Positions 25,958-34,896 of a stretch of 64,000 nucleotides of DNA are shown here, in pieces. The stretch covers positions 310,317 through 374,316 of the forward strand of contig CALHGZ010000002.1 in assembly GCA_938031175.1 (NCBI GenBank), given 5' to 3'. The translations under genes were made by a program, and so were the position numbers. The notes below the pieces were generated by a model. The model had not been told where the DNA came from. It saw only the letters and a program-made list of their open reading frames with translations, and ran no database searches. Position 1 is the first letter of the stretch, and every line of letters begins with the position of its first letter. The stretch comes from Candidatus Kapaibacterium sp. (GTDB taxonomy: Bacteria; Bacteroidota; Ignavibacteria; Kapaibacteriales; UBA2268).

Positions 25958-27037
25958 ATGAAAAACAAAATACAAAATTCAATAACAACATTAAATATAA
26001 TTGCGGTACTACTTTTAATTTCAATTGCAAGTTGTACTAAAGAAGGACCGACTGGACCTCCTGGTAAAGATGGAGTAGATGGGAAAGATGCCAATATTGT
26101 CTGCGGTACTTGCCATAATAATACTTCCGGGCTTTTAGCAAAGCAAAATCAATGGAAAAATTCTTTACACGCTCAGGGTATAAATTTTACAAGGAATACG
26201 ATTCAATGTGCTTTTTGCCATACAGAACAAGGCTTTTTGGAATCAATTAAAACAGGCAAATATGAAACAGCCCGTGCTATAAACGACCCAGTTGGAATTA
26301 CCTGTCGAACTTGCCATAATGTACATACAAAATTTGATTCAACAGACTTTGCGTTAACATATTCTGAACCAGTTAAATTTATGTTTGATGAGACGAAATC
26401 ACATGATTTTGGTAAGGGTAATTTATGTGCTCGATGCCATCAATCGAGAACTTTATCACCGAAACCAGTAGTCGGTGGCCCTGATATTACTATAACAAGT
26501 GCTTTTTGGGGACCACATAACAATCCGTCGGCAAATATTGTAGCTGGAATAGGTGCTTTTGAATTGCCCGGTAGTCCTTATACGAACTCACCACATAAAA
26601 ATCTGATTGGCAATTCCTGTGTAACCTGTCATATGGCAAATCCTATAGGAGCACATGCAGGTGGGCATTCAATGAATATGTTTGCTCATATAGGTACAAC
26701 TAAAACGCCTAATCTGGCTGGATGTCAAGGGAGTAATTGCCATGACAATATAAACAACTTCGATTATGAAGGAGTCCAAACTGAGATAAAACAAAAACTC
26801 ACTGAATTAAGGATCTTATTAGCTGAGAAAAACTATATTGATACAACAACCAGTAATGGAGAATACCATTACGATAGGTTAAAAGCATCGCAAGCAAAAC
26901 CATTGACTTTACCGGCAAATCACGCTGCAGCTGCTTATAACTACTTTTTAGTTGCTCGAGATAAAAGCTTTGGAGTCCATAACTCAAGATACGCAAGAGC
27001 AGTTCTTAGAAATTCAATTGAAGCTTTATTAGACTAA
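25958..27037 (+). CDS. Six-heme lipoprotein cytochrome c with collagen-like spacer
   Basis: A 359-residue lipoprotein (lipobox Cys26, SIASCTKEG). Directly after the lipid anchor is a collagen-like GPTGPPGKDGVDGKDA stretch, then five CXXCH motifs (CGTCH, CAFCH, CRTCH, CARCH, CVTCH) and one CX4CH (CQGSNCH, 26723-26743). The ATG at 25958 is chosen for the perfect AGGAGGT six bases upstream and because the lipobox follows it. The collagen-like segment suggests a flexible stalk holding the heme domain away from the membrane, perhaps at the cell surface. Its neighbour is an outer-membrane barrel with a heme motif, so it is the best candidate for the outer electron carrier. Function inferred from context. 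Confidence 0.85.
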   Translation: MKNKIQNSITTLNIIAVLLLISIASCTKEGPTGPPGKDGVDGKDANIVCGTCHNNTSGLLAKQNQWKNSLHAQGINFTRNTIQCAFCHTEQGFLESIKTGKYETARAINDPVGITCRTCHNVHTKFDSTDFALTYSEPVKFMFDETKSHDFGKGNLCARCHQSRTLSPKPVVGGPDITITSAFWGPHNNPSANIVAGIGAFELPGSPYTNSPHKNLIGNSCVTCHMANPIGAHAGGHSMNMFAHIGTTKTPNLAGCQGSNCHDNINNFDYEGVQTEIKQKLTELRILLAEKNYIDTTTSNGEYHYDRLKASQAKPLTLPANHAAAAYNYFLVARDKSFGVHNSRYARAVLRNSIEALLD

Positions 27038-27063
27038 TTTTTAAACAAAAGTATTGTGAAAAA

Positions 27064-28302
27064 ATGAGAGTAATAAATTATTTAACAATTTCAATAATTT
27101 TTTCGATAGTATTGCAATTAAGTATTGAGGCACGTCCTCAATATTCGTTATTGCAAACTTATGGAGCCAAATGTCAAAGTTGCCATGTAAATGTTCATGG
27201 TGGGGGTGCAAGAAACTTCCCCGGATGGCTGTCAAGAAAGGATATTACAGCAATAAATCCGGCTTCTATTGGTATTGATGGTTTCTACAATTTTATAAGT
27301 GAGAGCAATACGTACTTTAATGACTTACTATTATTTAGTATGGATACACGCTTTCAGACAGCTCGTTGGGGTAGGCCTGATGCCTCGAGACGAGATTATA
27401 TGGTAATGCAAGTTTCTCCCTATTTTGTAGTGCAGCCTTTTGATTGGATGCATATTGATTTGTATTATAATTTTGCATACCACATAGAACCAAACAAGCG
27501 TTATCCAGGGATGGAATATTATAATGCGAGTGTATATTTTACACCTTTTAAGGATTTACCTTCTATTAGAGCTGGATATTTTCAGCCACCAATTGGCACA
27601 AAATGGGATGACCATACTTTACTTGTTAAACGAGTAAGCGACCAGGGCAAAAGTCAACTTTTAATGCCTCACGATTATTCTGAATGGGGAATACAAATTG
27701 ATTACGAGAACATTGATTGGCTTGGAGCATCTTTTGGAGTTTTCGGATCTGAGAATCTTTCTAAAAATAAAGTGAGGGATTATATAGGAAATGTAAAAAG
27801 TATGGTTAATCCAAATAGTCTATCTTATGTTTTCAGGTTAGGAGTGTATCCAACATTACCTGGTGGCTATACCTCGTATATGGGAGGTACTCTACTGTTA
27901 AATGGAGGATTAGGTTTTGGTAGTGATGGTTTTTATATGAAAAATGATTATTTATATGTAGCTTCACTCAATTTTAATATTGGAATATCTGATAAAATTG
28001 CTTTGCTAACAGAGTATGTTACCTCTGAAAAGCAACATTCATTTACCACGGATAACTTCTTGATAGAATTAAATTATCAAATTTTTGATTACCTGATTTT
28101 ATTTGCACGTGCTGAAAGAGCAACAACAAGGCAAAGAATCATTGATAAAGATTTTTATACAAATGTAAATCAATATGTTTTAGGTGCACATATAAATATC
28201 TTACCATATATAGATCTATTGCCCGAGTATAGAATATACGATAGGGAACTTGCACCATCCTATCAATCACAGTGGGCATTTCAGATACATTTGTTTTATT
28301 AA
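27064..28302 (+). CDS. Outer-membrane beta-barrel protein with one N-terminal heme-c motif
   Basis: A 412-residue protein: signal peptide (1-23), then QTYGAKCQSCHVNVHGGGARN with a CXXCH at Cys37-His41. The rest is about 350 residues of alternating aromatic/polar strands (QVSPYFVVQPFDWMHIDLYYNFAYHIEP, AGYFQPPIGTKWDDHTLLV) ending in WAFQIHLFY, the aromatic C-terminal signature of outer-membrane barrels. A heme at the periplasmic mouth of a barrel could relay electrons to or through the pore. It lies between the six-heme lipoprotein and the Rieske gene. Barrel prediction is by eye; the heme motif is certain in sequence. Confidence 0.8.
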   Translation: MRVINYLTISIIFSIVLQLSIEARPQYSLLQTYGAKCQSCHVNVHGGGARNFPGWLSRKDITAINPASIGIDGFYNFISESNTYFNDLLLFSMDTRFQTARWGRPDASRRDYMVMQVSPYFVVQPFDWMHIDLYYNFAYHIEPNKRYPGMEYYNASVYFTPFKDLPSIRAGYFQPPIGTKWDDHTLLVKRVSDQGKSQLLMPHDYSEWGIQIDYENIDWLGASFGVFGSENLSKNKVRDYIGNVKSMVNPNSLSYVFRLGVYPTLPGGYTSYMGGTLLLNGGLGFGSDGFYMKNDYLYVASLNFNIGISDKIALLTEYVTSEKQHSFTTDNFLIELNYQIFDYLILFARAERATTRQRIIDKDFYTNVNQYVLGAHINILPYIDLLPEYRIYDRELAPSYQSQWAFQIHLFY

Positions 28303-28307
28303 TTTAT

Positions 28308-28817
28308 ATGGCTAAATTTATGGATAAGAATGAAATTAACAACAACAGACGGGATTTTCTCAAAAAAGTAGGAACATTTGTTGGGGTAACAATTTCCCTA
28401 CCTGTAATTTCATCTGTTTTTAACTCTTGTGAACAAGATGAAAATCCAATCCCCCAGCCACCGAAGGAGCTGACTCAGATAGATTTGAATAAATATCCGC
28501 CCATAAATACAGTAGGTGGTAGTGTTAAAATATTATTACCTGGGAAAAACAACAATAATCCAATAATATTGTACCGTAAAAGTCTAGATGAAATAATAGT
28601 ATTAAGTACAATTTGTCGTCATGCTGGTTGCGAAGTCAATTTACCACAACCCGGTAAGATTGAATTGAGATGTCCCTGTCATTTAGTAATTTTCTCTGCT
28701 GAAAATGGTGATATTTTGATTAATCCAATAAGCAGTGAATGGAGCGGTGAACCGCTTGATAAATTCAATGTTATTGAATTCGACAAGGCAAATAATATCT
28801 TGAAAGTAGAGATTTAA
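28308..28817 (+). CDS. Tat-exported Rieske [2Fe-2S] protein
   Basis: A 169-residue Rieske protein. The N-terminus has a twin-arginine signal (NNRRDFLKKVG) and a possible lipobox Cys41 (SVFNSCEQ). The cluster ligands are Cys103 and His105 (CRHAGC) and Cys122 and His125 (CPCH), with the stabilising disulfide pair Cys108 and Cys124 intact. Rieske proteins pass electrons from quinol to c-type cytochromes. No classical cytochrome bc1 subunits are nearby; the b-type partner in the same block is the b561/heptaheme fusion. Start choice: ATG 28308 lies 5 bases after the barrel gene; ATG 28320 is an alternative that also keeps the Tat motif. Confidence 0.88.
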   Translation: MAKFMDKNEINNNRRDFLKKVGTFVGVTISLPVISSVFNSCEQDENPIPQPPKELTQIDLNKYPPINTVGGSVKILLPGKNNNNPIILYRKSLDEIIVLSTICRHAGCEVNLPQPGKIELRCPCHLVIFSAENGDILINPISSEWSGEPLDKFNVIEFDKANNILKVEI

Positions 28818-28851
28818 TTTTTAATGTTTAATAATAACCAGGAGTAATTCG

Positions 28852-29238
28852 ATGAAAAAAATAATATCTGCAATAATGATTTTAGCTTTTGTAAGCTATG
28901 TATTTATGATTCCAATTAACTTAATCGGCGACAATCATGACAATTGCAAAAAAATTATAGAAGATAAAAAATGCAATGCCTGTCATCCAGTCGAATCGCT
29001 TGGAATAGAAGCAAAACAAAAGAATCCCAAAACTATCGGACCTGATTTTAGCAAAACTCAATTAGCCGGTGATTTTGAATTTTTAAAGAAATATTTAATT
29101 AAAGAAGAAAAATTTCATGATAAGCTGCATCCAGTTAAATTCAGTGGTAATAATGATGAGCTAGAAGCTTTGGTTAATTGTTTAGCAGAATTAGCACCGA
29201 AACCAGAATCTGAAGAGAATAATGAAACTCAAGAGTGA
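28852..29238 (+). CDS. Small monoheme cytochrome c
   Basis: A 128-residue exported protein with a signal peptide (about 1-26) and a CNACH heme motif at Cys41-His45, followed by KTIGPDFSKTQLAGDF and a C-terminal helix LEALVNCLAEL as in class I cytochromes. The sixth-ligand methionine expected near HPVKFSG is missing in the mature part. So the heme may be His/His or Lys ligated, or five-coordinate. AGGAG precedes the start. It probably shuttles electrons between the Rieske protein and the multiheme proteins beside it. Confidence 0.8.
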   Translation: MKKIISAIMILAFVSYVFMIPINLIGDNHDNCKKIIEDKKCNACHPVESLGIEAKQKNPKTIGPDFSKTQLAGDFEFLKKYLIKEEKFHDKLHPVKFSGNNDELEALVNCLAELAPKPESEENNETQE

Positions 29239-29272
29239 TAAATTTTACGATGCAATATAATCAATTATAACG

Positions 29273-30763
29273 ATGATTGTAAAAATCTTAAAAATATATG
29301 TTATTTTAATATTTCTGATTTGTTTAGTTTATCCATTAAAGCCACAAGATAACGATGAATGCCTCGCCTGTCATAATGATCCAAGCCAGTATAAAGAAGT
29401 ACGAGGTAAAAAGATTTCGCTTTATGTAAATGACAAACAATTTTATCAATCTGTCCATAAGGGGTTGAAGTGTATAAGATGTCATCAAGGCTTCGACCCC
29501 TATGAGATTCCTCATAAACCAGTAATAGAGCCGATAAATTGCAAAAACTGTCACAAAAATCCTGAGAAAACACATTTGTTCCATCCCCAGATTTTTAAAG
29601 CAACTGGTTTAGAGGGCGCACCAGATGTGAATTGTAAAGGTTGCCACAATTATCATTATACACAATCACCAAAAAACCCTAATTCAAAGTTTCATTTTTC
29701 CAATTTAACAAATTCATGTGGGGATTGTCACAAACAGCAAAAATTAGAATTTCAAAAATCAGAACATTATAAATTTATACGTGCTGATAATCCGAATACT
29801 CCACATTGCCTGTACTGTCATACTCATCCGATTACAAAGGGTACCAAGTTAAGCCTTAATGAATTAAAAGTTAAGCAGATGGATTTATGTTTGAGTTGCC
29901 ATTTAGCAGATACGGTATCCAAGTCAAGATTTGCCCGTACATTAATGGATTTTGATAAAAGCGTTCATGGTCAGGCAATATTAAAAGGCATACCTGAGGC
30001 ACCAGTCTGTTCCGACTGCCACAGTGTTCATCAAGTACAAAAAGCTGATGACCCAGAATCTATTATTAATAAATTTAATGTCTCTAATGTATGTGGTAAA
30101 TGTCATATATCAATTGCACATGAGTATGGAAGTAGTATTCACGGTGTTTCTTTGAAAAAAGGTAATGAGGATGCACCATACTGTACATATTGCCACGGAG
30201 AACACAATATTAAATCAGTTGATTTTATTCCTGAACGTGTTTTTACACGTAATCATATTAATAAATTAATAGCCCAAAGAACTGGAATGATTTATTGTGT
30301 GGGATGCCATAGTGATGAAGCTTTATCCAGGAAATATAATTTAAATACAATTGAAGAAGCACATAAATGGCTGACACACCAGGCAAAGCATTGGGAAACA
30401 GTCAGATGTATAGACTGCCACTCATCTTATCTACCACCTAATTTATCGCATAATATTTTACCACCTGATAAAACTGTAAAAAAATGTGAGGAATGCCATT
30501 CAAAAAATTCAATTCTGATGACAAAATTATACAAGCACGAAAAAGTACAATCAAGGCAAAAATATGGTTTTATTAATGGAACATTATTGAGTGACGCTTA
30601 TGTAATTGGCACAACAAGAAATGTATTTCTCGAAAGTATAAGTATAATTATATTTGGTATTATTTTAGCTGTACTTGCTTTGCATGGATTTTTGAGATGG
30701 TATTTCAACAAGGCAACTGTTACTATAACTAAAACCGAGACGAAGGAGGAAAACGAAGCTTGA
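29273..30763 (+). CDS. Membrane-anchored 13-heme cytochrome c
   Basis: A 496-residue protein with a signal peptide (1-23) and thirteen CXXCH motifs from CLACH (Cys30) to CEECH near residue 410. The spacing is that of NrfB/DmsE-like wires (CKNCH, CGDCH, CSDCH, CGKCH, CVGCH). Many non-motif histidines (PHKP, HLFH, HEYG) can serve as second ligands, and residues about 446-468 form a membrane helix (ISIIIFGIILAVLALHGFL), placing the hemes in the periplasm. Its stop overlaps the start of the b561/heptaheme gene in TTGA, so the two are translationally coupled and probably form one complex. This is the longest heme wire in the window. Confidence 0.9.
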   Translation: MIVKILKIYVILIFLICLVYPLKPQDNDECLACHNDPSQYKEVRGKKISLYVNDKQFYQSVHKGLKCIRCHQGFDPYEIPHKPVIEPINCKNCHKNPEKTHLFHPQIFKATGLEGAPDVNCKGCHNYHYTQSPKNPNSKFHFSNLTNSCGDCHKQQKLEFQKSEHYKFIRADNPNTPHCLYCHTHPITKGTKLSLNELKVKQMDLCLSCHLADTVSKSRFARTLMDFDKSVHGQAILKGIPEAPVCSDCHSVHQVQKADDPESIINKFNVSNVCGKCHISIAHEYGSSIHGVSLKKGNEDAPYCTYCHGEHNIKSVDFIPERVFTRNHINKLIAQRTGMIYCVGCHSDEALSRKYNLNTIEEAHKWLTHQAKHWETVRCIDCHSSYLPPNLSHNILPPDKTVKKCEECHSKNSILMTKLYKHEKVQSRQKYGFINGTLLSDAYVIGTTRNVFLESISIIIFGIILAVLALHGFLRWYFNKATVTITKTETKEENEA

Positions 30764-32982
30764 GCGAGAAAATATATTTATATCCCTTATGGTTAAGGAT
30801 TTGGCATTGGGTAAATGCCTTTTTATTTTTGATCCTTATAATCACGGGTATAAGCCTTCATTATTCAGATACAGGCTCTCTTTTCATTCCATTTTCTGTT
30901 GCAGTTTTAATCCATAATATTTCCGGTGTACTTTTAACTCTACTCTATCTCTTTTATGTCGTATTGAACATAACGTCTGGTAATTATAAGTATTATTTGC
31001 CAAAACTGAAAACCCTTTTGAGCGATATCAAAAAGCAGATTAAGTTTTATATGTTTGGCATTTTTGATAAGGAACATCATCCATTCCCGGTTAATGAAAA
31101 AAATAAATTCAACCCGATGCAGAAATTAGCTTATATTTCTGTGATGTATTTTCTCACACCTTTGATAATTATTTCTGGTTGGCTTTTGATGTTCCCCGAA
31201 TTAGCACCGGATGAGGTTTTTGGAATGGGTGGGGTATGGCCAATGGCGTTATTACACATCATCGTTGGCTACTTTTTAAGTTTATTTATGTTTGTTCATA
31301 TATATCTTGGCACAACAGGGAAAACCGCTTTGGATTTATTCAAAGCAATGTTTACTGGCTGGCATCATATAGAAGAAATACCTGAAGTAGTTCACGCCCC
31401 AGCTCAAAAAGAATCAGTAGTGGAAGAAACCCCTGAAAAGCAAAAAAGATTATTCCCTCAAGTTTTTTATAATCCTATTACATTATCTGGTTCATTAATT
31501 ACTCTAATATCTTTTGGATTATTTTTGTTCTTTCTTGTTGTTGAAACATTTTCAGATATGCATAATCCGTATGTTGGTATAATCACATTCTTGATTTTAC
31601 CATCAATACTGATTTTTGGATTAATTTTAATTGCATTCGGGATATTTCGAGAAAATAGAATACTTATAGCCTTACGCCACAAAGAGAGAAGACTGCCGGT
31701 CATTGATTTGAATAATCCTAAACACCAAGTGGCAGTATTAGTATTCACAGTAGGTACAATTCTATTGATAATGTTAAGTGCTTTCGGTAGTTTTAAGGCG
31801 TATGAATATACTGAATCAGATGAATTTTGTGGTACCCTTTGCCATAAAGTAATGGAGCCCGAATGGGTAACCTATAAGCGTTCTCCTCATAGTCATGTCG
31901 GTTGTGTTAAGTGCCATATTGGTCCTGGTGCTGATTGGTTCGTAAAATCCAAGCTCTCAGGTGTTTATCAAATTTATTCAACTCTAGCAAATAAATATAG
32001 CCGTCCAATTGAGACACCTGTCAGAGATTTGCGACCAGCACAGGAAACCTGTGAACAGTGTCATTGGCCAAAGCATTTTTATTATCCTAAGACAATCAGA
32101 AGAGATTACTATCTAGCCGATGAAAAGAATTCTAAATACACTATTGAAATGTCAATGCACGTTGGAGGCGGAAATATTGAAATAGGTAATGTCGAAGGCA
32201 TTCATTGGCATATGAATTTAGCCAATGAAATTTATTATTATGCATCTGATGATACAAGGCAGGTAATACCTTGGGTAAAATCAAAGTCTCTTGTGACCGG
32301 CCGTGAGACAATATATAAATTGCCCGATTATGAAATCGATCCTGATATACTACGCTCCAATAAACTTCGCAAATTTGATTGTATAGATTGTCACAATCGT
32401 CCATCACATAAATTTCATCCTCCTGCTAAAATGGTGAATTTATACCTATCGATGGGACGTATTGACCCAAGTATACCCTATATTAAAAACGTTGCTGTGC
32501 AAGCACTCGAAGCAAATCTTACAACTACTGATAATGTTTATTCCAGTATCAATAAATTTGTTTGGACTTTTTATGAAAACAAATATCCAAATTTACCTGA
32601 TCACTATTCAAATTTAATTCAAAACGCAGTTACTGAAATTGCTGAGATATTCAGTAATAACTATTTCCCAAAAATGCGAGCCAGTTGGCGAAGTTTTCCG
32701 GATAACATTGGTCATCTTCATAGCCCTGGTTGTTTCCGATGTCACGATGGAAACCATGTTAGTCCAGAAGGTAAAGTATTAACTAATGATTGCAATGCTT
32801 GTCATACTTTTAAATCAGAAATCCTTCCTAGTGAACCGCATCAACCAATCCTGGTAGTGAGTGATTTTATCCATCCCGGTGGTGATGATGAGGCAATTAA
32901 AAGACAAAATTGTGTTTTCTGCCACGGTAGCAGGACATTTTTACAATTGACTGATATTCGTCCAAAGAAAATCAAGAAATAA
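30760..32982 (+). CDS. Cytochrome b561-type / seven-heme cytochrome c fusion (putative quinol oxidoreductase)
   Basis: A 740-residue fusion. The N-terminal half is a dihaem cytochrome b like those of formate dehydrogenase or Ni-Fe hydrogenase. Four histidines sit in helices (RIWHW with His16, LIHNISG, LLHIIVG, FVHIYLG). Three more helices follow (about 240-345), then the periplasmic half with seven heme motifs: CGTLCH (CX3CH, Cys357-His362, in a NapC/NirT-like context), CVKCH, CEQCH, CIDCH, CFRCH, CNACH and CVFCH. The likely role is to take electrons from menaquinol and pass them to periplasmic multihemes, or the reverse. The start is TTG, supported by AAGGAGGA nine bases upstream and by overlap with the preceding stop. 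Confidence 0.87.
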   Translation: MSEKIYLYPLWLRIWHWVNAFLFLILIITGISLHYSDTGSLFIPFSVAVLIHNISGVLLTLLYLFYVVLNITSGNYKYYLPKLKTLLSDIKKQIKFYMFGIFDKEHHPFPVNEKNKFNPMQKLAYISVMYFLTPLIIISGWLLMFPELAPDEVFGMGGVWPMALLHIIVGYFLSLFMFVHIYLGTTGKTALDLFKAMFTGWHHIEEIPEVVHAPAQKESVVEETPEKQKRLFPQVFYNPITLSGSLITLISFGLFLFFLVVETFSDMHNPYVGIITFLILPSILIFGLILIAFGIFRENRILIALRHKERRLPVIDLNNPKHQVAVLVFTVGTILLIMLSAFGSFKAYEYTESDEFCGTLCHKVMEPEWVTYKRSPHSHVGCVKCHIGPGADWFVKSKLSGVYQIYSTLANKYSRPIETPVRDLRPAQETCEQCHWPKHFYYPKTIRRDYYLADEKNSKYTIEMSMHVGGGNIEIGNVEGIHWHMNLANEIYYYASDDTRQVIPWVKSKSLVTGRETIYKLPDYEIDPDILRSNKLRKFDCIDCHNRPSHKFHPPAKMVNLYLSMGRIDPSIPYIKNVAVQALEANLTTTDNVYSSINKFVWTFYENKYPNLPDHYSNLIQNAVTEIAEIFSNNYFPKMRASWRSFPDNIGHLHSPGCFRCHDGNHVSPEGKVLTNDCNACHTFKSEILPSEPHQPILVVSDFIHPGGDDEAIKRQNCVFCHGSRTFLQLTDIRPKKIKK

Positions 32983-33051
32983 CTTTTCTACAATATTATT
33001 ATTTTTGAAGTGATAATAGTTAACTCATTGTATTAAGGATAGTGGTTATTT

Positions 33052-34593
33052 ATGCAAATTAAGGAACGTATTGTAATTCTCGATTTTGGATCGCAATATA
33101 CTCAATTGATAGCACGTAAAATTAGGGAGTGTGGAGTATATTCAGAGATTCACCCATATAATATTAGCAAAGAAAAGTTACAAGAATTGTCTCCAAAAGG
33201 AATAATATTGTCTGGGAGTCCTTCGAGTATATATGCTGAAAATTCGCCCAGACCTGTTTTCGATATTTTTAAATTTGGAGTTCCCGTGCTTGGTATATGT
33301 TATGGCTTACAACTAATTGCCTACAGTTTGGGAGGAATAGTTGATAAAGCCGCAGAAAGAGAATATGGCAGAGTTGAATTAATAATAAAAGAAGAAAATA
33401 AATTATTTTTGAATATTCCCAGGAAAATAACGGTTTGGATGAGTCACGGAGATAAATTATTAGCTATTCCACCAAATTTTGAGGTATTAGCAAGTTCCAG
33501 CAATTCTCCAATTTGTGCAATTGCTTCCAATGATAGTAAGATATACGGAGTGCAATTTCATCCAGAAGTACATCATACTGAATTTGGCAAATCAATTCTA
33601 AATAATTATGTCCGAGAAATATGTGGATGCAAAGAACATTGGGATACTAAATCATTTATTTATGATTCTATTAAATATATAAAGGAAAAAGTTGGCGATG
33701 ATGGTGTTATTTGTGCATTAAGTGGTGGTGTGGATTCGACTGTTGCAGCAGTTCTTATACACCGTGCTATCGGTGAACAATTACATTGTATTCATATTGA
33801 TACTGGCTTAATGCGTAAAGATGAAAGCCAAACCATTTATAAATTATTTAAGCAATATTTTGACATACCTGTAGAAGTTATTGACGCAAGTGAATTATTC
33901 TTTAATAGATTGGAATACATTACCGATCCAGAACAAAAGCGGAAGATTATTGGTAATACTTTTATTGAAGTATTTGAAGACGCTGCAAAAAAAATGAAAG
34001 ATGTTCACTGGTTAGCACAAGGAACCTTATATCCCGATGTTATTGAATCAGTCTCAGTCAAAGGTCCATCCGTAACAATTAAGACACATCATAATGTAGG
34101 TGGATTACCAGAAAAAATGAATTTAAAAATCATTGAACCATTTCGAGAGCTTTTCAAAGATGAAGTTCGCGAGGTAGGCCGCCAACTTGGTGTTCCTGAA
34201 TGGTTTATTGAACGTCATCCATTTCCAGGTCCAGGGTTGGCTATAAGAATATTGGGGGAGGTAACAAGGGATAGATTAGATCTTTTGCGGCGAGCCGATG
34301 ATATATACATAGAAGAAATAAAACTTGCTGGACTTTATAATAAAATCTGGCAAGCCTTTGCGGTGCTGCTTCCGGTACAAAGTGTCGGAGTAATGGGAGA
34401 TGAACGAACTTATGAAAATGTTTGTGCATTAAGAGCTGTAACAAGCGTGGATGGTATGACAGCAGATTGGTATCATTTCCCACCAGAAATTTTAGCACGT
34501 ATCTCCAATAGAATTATCAATGAAGTAAGGGGTATAAACCGGGTAGTTTACGACATCACAAGTAAACCACCGGGTACTATTGAATGGGAGTGA
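33052..34593 (+). CDS. guaA: GMP synthase (glutamine-hydrolysing)
   Basis: A 513-residue GuaA converting XMP to GMP. Residues 1-190 are the class I glutamine amidotransferase (GICYGLQL with the nucleophile Cys, and [10 protein letters not shown] with His-Glu). The ATP-pyrophosphatase domain follows ([13 protein letters not shown]-loop) and the C-terminal dimerisation domain ends KPPGTIEWE, the conserved XMP-binding tail. Length and all catalytic motifs match. It follows the cytochrome block after 69 bases but is a housekeeping gene with no functional link. Confidence 0.97.
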   Translation: MQIKERIVILDFGSQYTQLIARKIRECGVYSEIHPYNISKEKLQELSPKGIILSGSPSSIYAENSPRPVFDIFKFGVPVLGICYGLQLIAYSLGGIVDKAAEREYGRVELIIKEENKLFLNIPRKITVWMSHGDKLLAIPPNFEVLASSSNSPICAIASNDSKIYGVQFHPEVHHTEFGKSILNNYVREICGCKEHWDTKSFIYDSIKYIKEKVGDDGVICALSGGVDSTVAAVLIHRAIGEQLHCIHIDTGLMRKDESQTIYKLFKQYFDIPVEVIDASELFFNRLEYITDPEQKRKIIGNTFIEVFEDAAKKMKDVHWLAQGTLYPDVIESVSVKGPSVTIKTHHNVGGLPEKMNLKIIEPFRELFKDEVREVGRQLGVPEWFIERHPFPGPGLAIRILGEVTRDRLDLLRRADDIYIEEIKLAGLYNKIWQAFAVLLPVQSVGVMGDERTYENVCALRAVTSVDGMTADWYHFPPEILARISNRIINEVRGINRVVYDITSKPPGTIEWE

Positions 34594-34854
34594 GATTGAA
34601 GTGATAGGAAATTTACAACAATATCATCAAAATTTATTGATTATTAGTATCATTACAGAAAATGAATGAATTAGATTAGTAAACACATTTTCTAGACATT
34701 AAATTTTCTTGATATTCAAAAGATATAAAAAAATAATGATACTGAGTAAATTTGTTTCTAATTAATTTTAGTAAAATTTTCCAGTGGAAATTTTCTTTCG
34801 TAATTACTAATGAAATGTTATTTTTAGATTAGTTTAAAAAATTTAATAATAATA
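34594..34854. other. AT-rich intergenic stretch
   Basis: No gene or convincing RNA is visible between guaA and the convergent SBBP-repeat gene; with the terminator hairpin at its right end the gap is about 300 bases. Confidence 0.5.
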
Positions 34855-34877
34855 AAGGGAGAGTGATACTCTCCCTT
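34845..34877 (-). terminator. Terminator of the SBBP-repeat gene
   Basis: AAGGGAGAGT (34855-34864) pairs perfectly with ACTCTCCCTT (34868-34877) over a 3-base loop. On the reverse strand a T-rich tract follows, and the gene's stop codon lies 20 bases upstream. Confidence 0.7.
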
Positions 34878-34896
34878 AAATAATCACATAATAATA

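Noticed and set aside
29301..29584. Two reverse-strand open frames opposite the 13-heme gene
   Set aside because: Shadows of heme-motif coding; no ribosome site, no recognisable protein and the forward gene is certain.
30760..30763. Frameshift between the 13-heme and b561/heptaheme genes
   Set aside because: The TTGA overlap has a strong ribosome site and the second protein begins with a normal membrane domain, so translational coupling explains it.
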